Both the position numbers and the translations under genes were made by a program. Below, piece after piece: positions 8,616-17,555 of a stretch of DNA of 64,000 nt (positions are counted from its first letter, which is position 1; every line of letters begins with the position of its first letter). Source of the stretch: Paenibacillus sp. YPG26 (GTDB lineage Bacteria; Bacillota; Bacilli; Paenibacillales; Paenibacillaceae); NCBI RefSeq assembly GCF_023704175.1, contig NZ_CP084530.1, positions 1,510,001 through 1,574,000 on the forward strand, read 5' to 3'. The notes under the pieces were generated by a model. The model made no database searches. It saw only the letters and a list, made by a program, of their open reading frames with translations, and was not told the DNA's origin.

Positions 8616-8927
8616 TTGGTGAAAATTTCCGATTTCCAGACAAAGGATGTCATTAATGTGGTAGATGGGAAAAGACTCGGTCAAATCAGTGATTTGGAGC
8701 TTGATCTGCGGCAGGGGCTGATTGAGGCTATTGTGGTTCCAGGTTACAGCAAGTTCATGGGGCTGTTCGGAGGCGGCAATGATATGGTCATTCCCTGGCG
8801 GAATATTGTTAAGATTGGTTCGGATGTCGTGCTGGTGAAGCTGGATGAGAGCCGGATCAGAACCCAGGAGAATGAGAACACGATCTATATTGAACGGGAC
8901 AGACATGAGGGACGCCGGAGCCTGTAG
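8616..8927 (+). CDS. ylmC: PRC-barrel domain sporulation protein, YlmC/YmxH family
   Basis: A 103-residue cytoplasmic protein with a single PRC-barrel-like domain (VINVVDGKRLGQISDLELDLRQGLIEAIVVPG, then DMVIPWRNIVKIGSDVVLV). The start is a TTG-GTG pair at 8616/8619 behind AGGGGGAGAGG (8602-8612); the in-frame ATG at 8589 lies before the ribosome site and is rejected. YlmC/YmxH proteins are conserved in spore formers next to sigG or in the ylm cluster, but their biochemical role is not established. The gene has its own unit between the sigG terminator and pgeF. Confidence 0.82.
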   Translation: MVKISDFQTKDVINVVDGKRLGQISDLELDLRQGLIEAIVVPGYSKFMGLFGGGNDMVIPWRNIVKIGSDVVLVKLDESRIRTQENENTIYIERDRHEGRRSL

Positions 8928-9034
8928 AGTCGCCGGGATGTGAATGTTAGTGGGCAAACTCATCCGAATCAGGGTTAGTAAAGTCCGCGGCATATGGTAC
9001 ACTGTATTCAGGAGTAATTAGGAGGATATGGGAT

Positions 9035-9889
9035 ATGGAACCGTTTGTTAGGGTAAATATAAAGCACGGAGAGCCTGAGCGGCTGAATCTGCGTTCCTGG
9101 GAGGAAGCTTTCCCTGGACTTAGCGCAGGCTTTACCGGAAGGGGTGGCGGAACGGGAACCGCTCCTTATGAAAGTCTGAATTTAGCTCTGCATGTGGGGG
9201 ATGATCCGGAAGCGGTCATAGCCAACAGGGCAAAGTTGGCGGAGTCGGCCGGATTCCCATTCGATGCATGGACCTGTGGAGAACAGGTGCATGGTACCCG
9301 TATAGGCGTGGTTGATGCTGAACAGCGTGGACGGGGAAGGCTTGACAGAACGAGCAGCTTTGAGGATACGGATGGATTAATCACCCATGTGCCTGGCATA
9401 ATGCTTACGTCATTTTATGCGGACTGTGTGCCGCTGTATTTCCTAGACCCCGTCCACCATGTGGTTGGTCTCGCTCATGCGGGCTGGAAGGGAACCGTTC
9501 AGCAGATTGCCTTACAGATGATTGTTAAGATGGAAGAGGAATACGGGAGCAGACCGGATCAGATTAGAACAGCGATCGGCCCTTCCATTGGGCCGTGCTG
9601 TTATGAAGTTGATGAGCATGTGATGTCCAGGGTCAGAAGCATCGTGTCCGAATCTGAGCAGCAGGATCTGGCAGCGAAGGTGGCTTCGGCATCAGCCAAC
9701 CCAGGTAAAAGCATGCTGAACTTGAAAGAACTGAATCGAATCATTATGATTAAAGCAGGAATTTTGCCGAGCCATATCGAATGTACAACGTGGTGTACAA
9801 GCTGCAGCACCGATGTATTCTTCTCCTATCGCAAGGAGAATGGAATAACCGGTCGCATGGCCAGCTGGATCGGCATGAAGGAGAGGTGA
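9035..9889 (+). CDS. pgeF: Peptidoglycan editing factor / purine nucleoside phosphorylase PgeF (YlmD)
   Basis: Multicopper-oxidase-fold (laccase domain, DUF152) protein. Family members act as purine nucleoside phosphorylase or adenosine deaminase and in E. coli also as a cytoplasmic peptidoglycan-precursor editing enzyme. The 284-residue product starts at ATG 9035 after AGGAGG. Metal-site motifs are visible: EQVHG, ADCVPLYFLDP, LAHAGWKG and GPSIGPCCYEVD. ylmE follows 6 nt after the stop, then sepF, ylmG and ylmH in close array, so this is the first gene of a five-gene operon. A weak promoter-like TACACT lies at 8998-9003. Confidence 0.92.
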   Translation: MEPFVRVNIKHGEPERLNLRSWEEAFPGLSAGFTGRGGGTGTAPYESLNLALHVGDDPEAVIANRAKLAESAGFPFDAWTCGEQVHGTRIGVVDAEQRGRGRLDRTSSFEDTDGLITHVPGIMLTSFYADCVPLYFLDPVHHVVGLAHAGWKGTVQQIALQMIVKMEEEYGSRPDQIRTAIGPSIGPCCYEVDEHVMSRVRSIVSESEQQDLAAKVASASANPGKSMLNLKELNRIIMIKAGILPSHIECTTWCTSCSTDVFFSYRKENGITGRMASWIGMKER

Positions 9890-9895
9890 TCCTTC

Positions 9896-10588
9896 TTGAG
9901 CTTGAAGGAACGGATTGAGCTGGTGAACACACGAATCAGACAAGCCTGTGAACGTAGTGGAAGGCAGCCTGAAGAGATTAACATAGTCGCTGTAACGAAA
10001 TACGTATCTGTGGAAGCAACAGAAGCGGTTCTTGACCAAGGACTTGTACACCTTGGCGAGAACCGTCTGCAGGTGGCAGGTCCCAAATGGGAGCAGCTTG
10101 GTGGCAGAGGGACTTGGCATTTCATTGGCCATTTGCAGACCAACAAGGTGAAGGAAGTTATCGGGAAGTTCGAGTATATCCATTCGCTGGATCGTCTGTC
10201 CCTCGCCAAAGAGCTGGAGAAGAAAGCCGCTGCGGCAGATACGTTTATTAAGGTCTTTGTCCAGGTTAATATATCTGGAGAGGAATCCAAGCAGGGCCTT
10301 GAGCCGGATGAAGTGCCAGGCTTTCTTGAGGAGATCCGCAAGCTCCCTCATCTGAAAGTAATCGGGCTAATGACCATGGCTCCATTTGAAGGTGACCCGG
10401 AAGACACAAGACCTATATTTAGAGGGCTGAGAGAGCTTCGGGACCAGCTGAACGATAAGTCGTTAACTGACGAGCCGCTCAAGCATTTGTCGATGGGAAT
10501 GTCGAATGATTTCGAGGTGGCGGTCGAAGAAGGGGCGACATGGCTTCGCCTCGGCACTCTACTAGTGGGGAAAGAGGAGGAGAATTAA
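9896..10588 (+). CDS. ylmE: YggS/YlmE family PLP homeostasis protein
   Basis: A 230-residue single-domain PLP-binding TIM-barrel protein of the YggS/PLPBP family. It maintains the pyridoxal-phosphate pool and has no known enzymatic reaction. The PLP lysine lies in VAVTKYVSVE near the N-terminus; GENRLQ, WHFIGHLQTNKVK and HLSMGMSNDFEVAVEEGATWLRLGTLLVG are family hallmarks. The start is TTG 9896 with GAGAGGTGAT upstream. Its TAA overlaps the sepF ATG by one base, indicating translational coupling. Confidence 0.95.
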   Translation: MSLKERIELVNTRIRQACERSGRQPEEINIVAVTKYVSVEATEAVLDQGLVHLGENRLQVAGPKWEQLGGRGTWHFIGHLQTNKVKEVIGKFEYIHSLDRLSLAKELEKKAAAADTFIKVFVQVNISGEESKQGLEPDEVPGFLEEIRKLPHLKVIGLMTMAPFEGDPEDTRPIFRGLRELRDQLNDKSLTDEPLKHLSMGMSNDFEVAVEEGATWLRLGTLLVGKEEEN

Positions 10589-11037
10589 TGGGAGTCATGA
10601 ATAAATTTATGAATTTCTTTGGCCTTCAGGAGGAGGAGGAAGTCGTGGAACGGGAGAAATTCCAAGAGACAGATGAACCTGAGCTTGAAACTCCGAGCTT
10701 CGATGCACGTAGAAATCAAAGGGGAAGCAATGTGGTAAGTATTCATTCCCAGAAGAATGTCAAGCTGATCTTGAATGAGCCTCGTTCCTATGATGAAGCG
10801 CAAGAGATTGCAGATCATCTGCGTTCGCACCGCGCGGTGGTTGTTAACCTGCAGCGCGTCCGTAACGATCAGGCCCTTCGTATTATCGATTTTCTGAGTG
10901 GTACGGTATATGCTCTCAGCGGTAGTATCTCCAAAGTTGGCGCTAACATCTTTCTGTGCACCCCGGATACGGTTGAGATTCAGGGCTCGATTACTGAAAT
11001 TCTAGCCGACGAACAAGAATATAACAGAATGAGGTGA
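10588..11037 (+). CDS. sepF: Cell division protein SepF
   Basis: SepF forms rings that bind FtsZ bundles and anchors them to the membrane through an N-terminal amphipathic helix. The 149-residue protein starts at ATG 10588 (GAGGAGG upstream). Its N-terminus MGVMNKFMNFFGL is the amphipathic membrane helix, followed by an acidic linker (QEEEEVVEREKFQETDEPELE) and the SepF domain (NVKLILNEPRSYDEAQEIADHLRSHRAVVVNLQRV ending in a beta-sandwich). It is translationally coupled to ylmE, with ftsZ about 5 kb upstream. Confidence 0.96.
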   Translation: MGVMNKFMNFFGLQEEEEVVEREKFQETDEPELETPSFDARRNQRGSNVVSIHSQKNVKLILNEPRSYDEAQEIADHLRSHRAVVVNLQRVRNDQALRIIDFLSGTVYALSGSISKVGANIFLCTPDTVEIQGSITEILADEQEYNRMR

Positions 11038-11044
11038 CCGGAAG

Positions 11045-11320
11045 TTGAGCAGTATTGAGACGATTATTTATGCCTTGTATCAAATTTATACGTACATGAT
11101 TATCATCTACATTCTGATGTCATGGATACCGAATGTCAGAGAGAGCTTCATCGGTGACCTGCTCGGGAAGCTGGTTGAGCCATTTCTTGCTCCGTTCCGC
11201 CGGTTCATACCGCCGATTATGGGCATGATTGATATTTCTCCAATCGTAGCTTTGTTCGTACTTCGGCTTGCTGTTGTCGGACTGGTAAGTGTAATCGGCT
11301 ATTTGACAGGAAGCAGATAA
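11045..11320 (+). CDS. ylmG: YggT family membrane protein (YlmG)
   Basis: A 91-residue integral membrane protein with two hydrophobic segments flanking a conserved cytoplasmic loop (LMSWIPNVRESFIGDLLGKLVEPFLAPFRRFIPPIMGMIDISPIVALFVL). The YggT domain is conserved from bacteria to plastids and is tied to division or nucleoid organisation, but the mechanism is unknown. The start is TTG 11045 with AGGTGACC upstream. Its TAA overlaps the ylmH ATG by one base. Confidence 0.93.
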   Translation: MSSIETIIYALYQIYTYMIIIYILMSWIPNVRESFIGDLLGKLVEPFLAPFRRFIPPIMGMIDISPIVALFVLRLAVVGLVSVIGYLTGSR

Positions 11321-12102
11321 TGAAGGTTGACATATATGAACACTTCCGCCCCGAAGAACGAATGTTTGTGGACCGGGCATGGGAGTGGATTGTTGGAGCC
11401 GGGGAATATCATGAAGTGAAGCTTACCGATTTCCTGGACCCTCGTCAATGCTTCATCCTGGAATCACTCGCTGGAAGAAATCCCGAGGTAAGCGTCAGGT
11501 ATGATGGCGGATATGAAGGGGCTGAACGGGTTCGTGCCCTTATAGCTCCGGACTACAGGGATTTGTCCTACGAACCAATGAGGCTTAAGGTTCTCGATAT
11601 ATCTTCCCTTGATCAGAAGCTGGACAGCTTGGAACACGGGGATTATATGGGGGCCTTGCTGTCTTTGGGACTTAAGCGGGACAAGATTGGCGACATTCAT
11701 GTTCTTGAGGACGGCTGTAATGTGATAGTTGCTGAAGAGACAGCGGACTACCTTCGTGCCAACCTGCGTCAGGTTCACAGGGTTAATGTGTATACCGAGA
11801 TCAAGGACCTGAGTGATCTGCGCGTATCAAGTCAGAATCTGGAGGCCATGGTGCTGACCGTGGCTTCCTTGAGATTGGATGGAATCGTCAGCGATGTGTA
11901 TCGGCTCAGCCGAAGCAAGGTCTTGGTTCCCATTAAAGCCGGCCGCTGCCGGATTAATTGGAGGACAGAGGAAGACCCTTCCAAGAACCTCAGAGAAGGG
12001 GATGTCGTCTCCCTGCAGGGATTTGGACGGTTCAAGGTCCTGGAGTTGGACGGTGTGACGAAGAAAGGGAGATTCCGGGTAAAAATCGGGAAATTTGTGT
12101 AG
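11320..12102 (+). CDS. ylmH: S4-domain RNA-binding protein YlmH
   Basis: A 260-residue protein with an N-terminal ylmH domain, a middle region, and a C-terminal S4 RNA-binding domain (LRLDGIVSDVYRLSRSKVLVPIKAGRCRINWR, then LREGDVVSLQGFGRFKVLELDGVTKKGRFRVKIGKF). YlmH homologs bind peptidyl-tRNA/50S complexes and act in ribosome-associated quality control in B. subtilis. The ATG overlaps the ylmG stop (TAATG). It closes the pgeF-ylmE-sepF-ylmG-ylmH operon. Confidence 0.93.
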   Translation: MKVDIYEHFRPEERMFVDRAWEWIVGAGEYHEVKLTDFLDPRQCFILESLAGRNPEVSVRYDGGYEGAERVRALIAPDYRDLSYEPMRLKVLDISSLDQKLDSLEHGDYMGALLSLGLKRDKIGDIHVLEDGCNVIVAEETADYLRANLRQVHRVNVYTEIKDLSDLRVSSQNLEAMVLTVASLRLDGIVSDVYRLSRSKVLVPIKAGRCRINWRTEEDPSKNLREGDVVSLQGFGRFKVLELDGVTKKGRFRVKIGKFV

Positions 12103-12205
12103 AAGACAGCAGGAAATCTTCTCAATCTGTCGAATTGTAATACAGTGGACAGAGCGAGAACCTGATCTTCTGCCTTGTTGTTCAAATTTTTAGGAGGTGC
12201 GCAGC

Positions 12206-12706
12206 ATGCCATTAACGCCGCTGGATATACATAATAAGGAGTTCTCCAGACGTCTTCGCGGCTACGACGAAGATGAAGTGAATGAATTTCTCGATCAGAT
12301 CATTAAGGATTACGAGAGCGTCATTCGGGAGAACAAGGATCTTCAGAACCAGCTGCTGACGGTGCAGGAGAAGCTTGACCATTTTGCTACGATTGAAGAA
12401 TCGCTGAGCAAGACGATCATCGTTGCCCAGGAAGCGGCTGACGAGGTTAGGAACAATGCGAAGAAGGAAGCTCAGCTTATCATAAAAGAAGCAGAGAAGA
12501 ATGCGGATCGCATTATCAACGAATCCTTGAGCAAATCCCGTAAGGTTGCCCTTGAAGTTGAAGAACTCAAGAAACAGGCTTCCGTATACCGGGCCCGCTT
12601 CCGGGTGCTGGTTGAAGCACAGCTGGAACTTCTAAGTCAAGATGGCTGGGAATCTCTTGAAGAGGATACCAAGCGCGGCGAGCGTGAAGTGCGCGAGATA
12701 TACTAG
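12206..12706 (+). CDS. divIVA: Cell division initiation protein DivIVA
   Basis: DivIVA senses negative membrane curvature and marks poles and new septa. The ATG at 12206 is chosen because AGGAGGTG (12192-12199) lies 6 nt upstream; the in-frame GTG at 12197 is inside that ribosome site. The 166-residue protein has the membrane-binding N-terminal domain MPLTPLDIHNKEFSRRLRGYDEDEVNEFLDQIIKDYE, with a typical FSRRLRGY loop, followed by a long coiled coil to about residue 150. It closes the ylm cluster before the ileS leader. Confidence 0.96.
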   Translation: MPLTPLDIHNKEFSRRLRGYDEDEVNEFLDQIIKDYESVIRENKDLQNQLLTVQEKLDHFATIEESLSKTIIVAQEAADEVRNNAKKEAQLIIKEAEKNADRIINESLSKSRKVALEVEELKKQASVYRARFRVLVEAQLELLSQDGWESLEEDTKRGEREVREIY

Positions 12707-12718
12707 GCCTTCTCCAGG

Positions 12719-12747
12719 TTGACATTGTGACCCAAAACAGGTATAAA
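12719..12747 (+). promoter_or_regulatory. Sigma-A promoter of the ileS T-box leader
   Basis: Perfect TTGACA (12719-12724), 17-nt spacer, TATAAA (12742-12747). It sits just after divIVA and drives the T-box leader. Confidence 0.85.
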
Positions 12748-12769
12748 TAAAAACATATGATTTTAACCG

Positions 12770-13075
12770 CATAGCTTCTTTTGATGATGGGAACCAGTAC
12801 GCTGAACCCCTTGATCTCCAGAGAGTTGGTATCCTGCTGAAAGCCAACGTTCAAGAGTCAGACGGAATATCCTCCCGGAGAAGTTAAGCCTAAATCTGCA
12901 GAGATAATATCTCTGGAGACGTTAAGCTTCACCGGCTGCCGGCCGTTATACCGGACCCATATGAAGCGTATGGGACTAAGTTGTCAGTCTTTCTTCTGCC
13001 GTGTAGAAGGTAAGATTGGAACAAGGGTGGTAACGCGAGCACAAGCCTCGTCCCTTAGGGGACGGGCTTTTTTTG
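12770..13075 (+). promoter_or_regulatory. T-box riboswitch (isoleucyl-tRNA) upstream of ileS
   Basis: The leader contains an AGTA/GAA loop-E-like motif (12794-12807), an apical stem-I segment near 12820-12850, and a GAATATC specifier loop with ATC (Ile) at 12869-12871. The highly conserved T-box sequence AAGGGTGGTAACGCGAGC lies at 13023-13040. A terminator follows (CGTCCC, TTAG, GGGACG with outer AAGCC/GGCTT pairing, 13043-13069) with a T-run to about 13074. Uncharged tRNA-Ile should stabilise the antiterminator and permit ileS expression. Outer stem boundaries are approximate. Confidence 0.93.
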
Positions 13076-13122
13076 TTGTTTACAGATATGATTTCACATT
13101 GGAGAAAGGAAGGCTGCAAGCG

Positions 13123-16100
13123 ATGCAAAAGGTGGATGTGAAAGAAAAAGCCCGGGCGCGGGAGAAACGGATTTTGGCCAAGTGGAACACGGAGGATACA
13201 TTCCGCAGGAGTATTGAGAATCGGGAAGGAAGACCGAATTATGTGTTCTACGAGGGACCTCCGACAGCGAATGGCAAGCCTCATATCGGACACGTGCTCG
13301 GCCGTGTAATTAAGGACTTTATCGGACGTTACCAGACTATGAACGGGTACCGTGTTGTCCGCAAAGCGGGCTGGGATACTCATGGTCTGCCGGTAGAGCT
13401 CGGTGTGGAGAAGCAGCTTGGCATCTCCGGCAAGCAGGAAATCGAGAATTACGGAGTAGAGGAATTTATCAAGAAGTGTAAAGACAGTGTTTTTGAATAT
13501 GAGAAACAGTGGAGAGAGCTGACGGAAGCAATCGGTTACTGGACGGATCTCGATAATCCTTATATCACGCTGAAGAACAGCTATATTGAGAGTGTGTGGA
13601 ACATTTTGTCCACCATTCACAAGAAGGGGCTGCTCTATCGCGGTCACCGCGTGAGTCCTTACTGTCCTTGCTGCCAGACTACTCTTAGTTCACATGAGGT
13701 GGCTCAAGGCTACGAAGATGTCAAAGATCTTAGTGCTACTGCCAAGTTCAAGCTGACTGACAGCGGAGAATATATTCTCGCATGGACAACAACGCCATGG
13801 ACGCTGCCTGCCAATACGGCGCTCGCCGTGAATCCGTCAATCACTTATGCGCGTGTGAAGCAGGGCGACGAAGTATTGATTGTGGCTGAAAGCCTGGCAA
13901 GTGATGTGCTCAAAGGCGAGTATGAGATTCTCTCTACCCTTACAGGTGCAGAACTGATCGGCAAGAGCTATAAAGCTCCGTTTGACTACATCCACCCTGA
14001 GAAGGGGCTAGTAGTAGTGGGTGCCGATTTCGTAACAGATTCCAGCGGTACAGGAATCGTGCATATGGCTCCGGCTCATGGCGAGGACGACTATAGAACC
14101 TGCCGTGAGAATGACATTGAGTTCATCAGCGTAGTCAACCTTCAAGGTAAGTACGCCGATGTGGTAACCGACTTCGCCGGACGCTTCGTGAAGGACTGTG
14201 ATCTTGATATCGTCAAATTGCTGTCTGAACGCGGACTGCTGTACAGCAAAGAGAAGTATGAGCACAGCTACCCATTCTGCTGGCGCTGCAAATCACCGCT
14301 GCTCTACTATGCAATGGATAGCTGGTTCATTAAGACAACGGCCGTGAAGGACCAACTGATCGCGAACAATAATAGTGTGGATTGGTATCCGGGACACGTT
14401 CGTGAAGGGCGCTTTGGTAAATTCCTGGAGGATCTGGTGGACTGGAATATCAGCCGTAACCGCTACTGGGGTACCCCGCTTAACGTATGGGTCTGTGACA
14501 AGACTGGCAAGGAATTCGCTCCGGCAAGCATCGCCGAGCTGAGAGAGCATGCCATTGGGGATGTGCCTGAGGATATTGAGCTGCACAAGCCTTATGTAGA
14601 TGAGATCAAGCTCAAATCTCCATTCCATGAAGAGGGGGTTATGACCCGTACTTCAGAAGTCATTGACGTCTGGTTCGACAGCGGCTCTATGCCTTTTGCC
14701 CAGCAGCATTATCCATTCGAAAATGAGCAGGAATTCAGCGAGCAGTATCCGGCTGATATGATCTGTGAAGGGATTGACCAGACGCGTGGATGGTTCTACA
14801 GTCTTCTTGCGGTATCTACCTTGTTCACAGGCAAAGCTCCTTACAAAGCTGTAATTGCTACAGGTCATATCCTGGATGAGAATGGGCAGAAGATGTCCAA
14901 ATCCAAAGGCAACGTGATCGACCCTTGGGACATTATTGAAGAATATGGCACCGATGCTTTCCGCTGGGCTCTTCTGTCCGACAGTGCGCCATGGAACAGC
15001 AAGCGATTCTCCAAAGGAATCGTGTCTGAAGCCAAGTCGAAGGTTGTTGACACGCTGGTTAATACCCATGCGTTCCTGACTTTATACGCGAACATTGACG
15101 GATACAAGCCAGAGGAGCACGCTTACCGTCCATCGGAGAGCAAGCTGGACCGCTGGGTGCTGTCCCGCCTGAACAGTCTGATTCTGACTGTGAACAAAGG
15201 GCTATCGGTGAACGACTTCCTTAACCCGGCCAAAGCGATTGAACAGTTCGTTGACGAGCTGAGCAACTGGTATATCCGCCGTTCCCGCGACCGCTTCTGG
15301 GGCAGCGGACTAAGTGAAGATAAGCTGTCTGCTTATCAGACACTGACGAGCGTTCTCGTGACGCTGGCCAAATTGACCGCTCCGTACACTCCGCTTCTGG
15401 CAGAGGATATCTACAGTAATCTGGCTGGAGAGCTGGAAAGTGTCCATTTTGCAGACTATCCAAAAGCGGATGAGGCTCTGATTGACAAGGAACTGGAAGC
15501 GGATATGGAGACTGCCCGCCAGATTGTTGAGCTTGCCCGCAACGTTCGGAATGAGACGGGAATTAAGACACGCCAGCCGCTCTCCGAGCTGATTATCTCC
15601 ATTGACCGCAGCTTTGCAGTTGCAGATTATGATGATATCATCAAGGATGAGATTAATATCAAACACATTGAAGTAGAGCAGAGCGACAGTGGATTTGTTG
15701 ATTTCACGCTGAAGATGAACCTTAAAGTGGCTGGGAAGAAATATGGTAAAAATATTGGCTTCCTGCAGGGTTATCTCAAAGGTCTCGCTTCTGATGAAAC
15801 CCGCCGGATTGTTAACAGCGGTGTTCTTCATATCACCTCTCCTGAAGGTGAGGAGCTTGAGATTACAGCCGAGGAGCTGCTGGTTGAGAAGCAGGCGAAG
15901 CCTGGATTTGCCTCTGCCTCCGGATATGGAATTACTGTGGCCTTGAATACCGAGATCACCCCTGCCCTTGAGCAGGAGGGGCTGGTTCGTGAGGTCGTCC
16001 GTGCGGTACAAGACACACGCAAGAAGCTGGATCTTCCGATTGAGAAGAGGGTTCACCTAACTCTTGGTGTGGATGATGAGTTAAAGGCTGCCATCACCGC

Positions 16101-16218
16101 ATTTGACCACGTGCTCCGTGAGAATGTGCTTGTCACAGAAGTGTCCTTTGGAGATAAGGAAGGCGCTGAGCAGATCGATTTGGGGAATAGACAGATCAAA
16201 GTTCATATTGCCGGATAA
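13123..16218 (+). CDS. ileS: Isoleucyl-tRNA synthetase, type 2 (IleS2-like)
   Basis: Charges tRNA-Ile. The ATG at 13123 follows AAAGGAAGG; the frame is open upstream to 12961 but that part is the T-box leader. The 1031-residue protein has the HIGH motif (PHIGH, residues 54-57), the editing/CP1 domain, KMSKS (590-594) and a C-terminal anticodon-binding region. The sequence FYEGPPTANGKPHIGHVLGRV and the TLSSHEVAQGYEDV segment resemble eukaryote-like type-2 enzymes rather than the common bacterial type 1. Type-2 enzymes are associated with low mupirocin sensitivity; that is family knowledge, not shown here. A long hairpin terminator follows. Confidence 0.95.
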   Translation: MQKVDVKEKARAREKRILAKWNTEDTFRRSIENREGRPNYVFYEGPPTANGKPHIGHVLGRVIKDFIGRYQTMNGYRVVRKAGWDTHGLPVELGVEKQLGISGKQEIENYGVEEFIKKCKDSVFEYEKQWRELTEAIGYWTDLDNPYITLKNSYIESVWNILSTIHKKGLLYRGHRVSPYCPCCQTTLSSHEVAQGYEDVKDLSATAKFKLTDSGEYILAWTTTPWTLPANTALAVNPSITYARVKQGDEVLIVAESLASDVLKGEYEILSTLTGAELIGKSYKAPFDYIHPEKGLVVVGADFVTDSSGTGIVHMAPAHGEDDYRTCRENDIEFISVVNLQGKYADVVTDFAGRFVKDCDLDIVKLLSERGLLYSKEKYEHSYPFCWRCKSPLLYYAMDSWFIKTTAVKDQLIANNNSVDWYPGHVREGRFGKFLEDLVDWNISRNRYWGTPLNVWVCDKTGKEFAPASIAELREHAIGDVPEDIELHKPYVDEIKLKSPFHEEGVMTRTSEVIDVWFDSGSMPFAQQHYPFENEQEFSEQYPADMICEGIDQTRGWFYSLLAVSTLFTGKAPYKAVIATGHILDENGQKMSKSKGNVIDPWDIIEEYGTDAFRWALLSDSAPWNSKRFSKGIVSEAKSKVVDTLVNTHAFLTLYANIDGYKPEEHAYRPSESKLDRWVLSRLNSLILTVNKGLSVNDFLNPAKAIEQFVDELSNWYIRRSRDRFWGSGLSEDKLSAYQTLTSVLVTLAKLTAPYTPLLAEDIYSNLAGELESVHFADYPKADEALIDKELEADMETARQIVELARNVRNETGIKTRQPLSELIISIDRSFAVADYDDIIKDEINIKHIEVEQSDSGFVDFTLKMNLKVAGKKYGKNIGFLQGYLKGLASDETRRIVNSGVLHITSPEGEELEITAEELLVEKQAKPGFASASGYGITVALNTEITPALEQEGLVREVVRAVQDTRKKLDLPIEKRVHLTLGVDDELKAAITAFDHVLRENVLVTEVSFGDKEGAEQIDLGNRQIKVHIAG

Positions 16219-16269
16219 TAATCAGCATGGTTCTCCGAATTGGGGCCATACTATATAGCAAAAATAACT

Positions 16270-16330
16270 AACGAGCTTTAGCCAGAATTTCCTCCTGCAG
16301 GAAATCTGGCGGGCTCGTTTATGTTTTGCA
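16270..16330 (+). terminator. Terminator after ileS
   Basis: A multi-part stem: AACGAGC/GCTCGTT (16270-16276 with 16313-16319), GCCAGA/TCTGGC, and ATTTCCT/AGGAAAT around a CCTGC loop. The T-run is imperfect (GTTTATGTTTTG). Confidence 0.75.
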
Positions 16331-16374
16331 TAGAGAAGCCTGAAGGCCACCTACGGAAGGACTGAACAAGTCAA

Positions 16375-16734
16375 ATGATACACCGCAAGCCGGCGAATGC
16401 AACGAAAAAAAATGAAGAACAATTGCTGGATGGGACGCTGGAAGAGAAGATGGGAGCGGTATACAAGTTGACCCTTCATTGGTCTCAGGAGCTTGAGAAG
16501 TCACGAATTATGGAATATACCCAGCTTATGGTCAGGCCATGGAAGCTGATCTGGCTCAATTTGCTGTCAGGAGCTTCACGTGGTGTCGGAATTGCTATTG
16601 GCTTTACTTTTTTTGCAGCAACAATTATATATTTCCTTCAAGCGCTTGGGGCATTGAACTTACCTATTGTCGGTGATTATATCGCCGATATTGTGCGGAT
16701 TGTCCAGCGGCAGCTGGAGCTTAATACTCGTTAG
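16375..16734 (+). CDS. DUF5665 domain membrane protein
   Basis: A 119-residue protein with a charged N-terminal half and one to two hydrophobic segments (GASRGVGIAIGFTFFAATIIYFLQALGAL). The RPWKLIWLNLLSGASRGVGIAIGFTF region is the core of the DUF5665 family, conserved in spore formers; function unknown. The ribosome site (GGAAGGA, 16355-16361) is 13 nt from the ATG, longer than usual, so the start is less certain. Its last 14 bases overlap the 3' end of the convergent yteA-like gene. Confidence 0.72.
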   Translation: MIHRKPANATKKNEEQLLDGTLEEKMGAVYKLTLHWSQELEKSRIMEYTQLMVRPWKLIWLNLLSGASRGVGIAIGFTFFAATIIYFLQALGALNLPIVGDYIADIVRIVQRQLELNTR

Positions 16735-17458
16735 AGCCAGTCCCGAGTGATTCTTCAGATTCCAGGTGTCTGGTGCTGCTCATATGCTTGCGGTACTGAC
16801 CATTCCGGTAAAAGAATACCTCAGTGCCCGTGATATCAGTTGCGACAAAGCTCTCGTAAGGTTCAACGAATCCATCGAGCTCATTATCGGCTTCAATTTC
16901 CATATCGTTATAATTGTCAATCTCATTGCCTTCTGCCATAGCTGGTGAATTGGACGTTCCATAGCTTTCGAGGATCTGCCAGGCATCCTCACCATCGAAG
17001 CCATTCTGGTCGTCATGCTCGTCCATGCTGGTCCGGCCAAATGGAGGATACAGGAATTCCTCCTCAATCGGGCGCTTGCTGGAGACTTCTCTTTGCGGTG
17101 TATGCTCTATGCAATAGGTGGTCTCAGGGATGGCTTCCAGCCGGTCATAGCTGATGGGCTGACCGCAGGTGATGCACACCCCATAGCTGCCTTCGTTCAT
17201 GCGCTGCAGAGCGTCATCAATCCGGTCAAGATGAAGCTCATCGTGCTCCGCAAGGGCTAGGTCTTTGCCCCGTTCGAACACTTCAGTACCCAGGTCTCCG
17301 GGATGGTTGTCATTGGTTGATAATTCACTGATATTCTCACGTGTTGTTGCCGCCATGCCGTAATGCTCGTTGTAAGCCAAGCGGCTCGAAATATCCTCGC
17401 GCTGTTCCCGAAGTCTTTGCTGAAGGGTGGAAATCTGTTCATTGCTTAGATGAGACAT
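16721..17458 (-). CDS. yteA: TraR/DksA-type zinc finger protein, YteA family
   Basis: A 245-residue protein with an N-terminal coiled coil (SNEQISTLQQRLREQREDISSRL), a conserved middle (ELSTNDNHPGDLGTEVFERGKDLALAEHDELHLDRIDDALQRMNEGSYGVC) and a DksA-like C4-type zinc finger CITCGQPISYDRLEAIPETTYC. A long acidic, probably disordered tail follows. YteA proteins occur in spore formers; the role is not established, possibly RNA polymerase binding like DksA. AAGGAGAACCCTT precedes the ATG. It is divergent from lspA and convergent with the DUF5665 gene. Confidence 0.88.
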   Translation of the reverse strand: MSHLSNEQISTLQQRLREQREDISSRLAYNEHYGMAATTRENISELSTNDNHPGDLGTEVFERGKDLALAEHDELHLDRIDDALQRMNEGSYGVCITCGQPISYDRLEAIPETTYCIEHTPQREVSSKRPIEEEFLYPPFGRTSMDEHDDQNGFDGEDAWQILESYGTSNSPAMAEGNEIDNYNDMEIEADNELDGFVEPYESFVATDITGTEVFFYRNGQYRKHMSSTRHLESEESLGTGSNEY

Positions 17459-17555
17459 AAGGGTTCTCCTTTCTGAGGTGCACAGGATGTAAAAGCTCTT
17501 ACCTCTAGGTTGCGCAAAGGGAGGCGGTTTTAGAGTAGGAAAATCCTATCGCTCA

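Noticed and set aside
12961..13122. N-terminal extension of ileS
   Set aside because: The in-frame sequence is the T-box and terminator of the leader RNA; ATG 13123 has the ribosome site and matches the family N-terminus.
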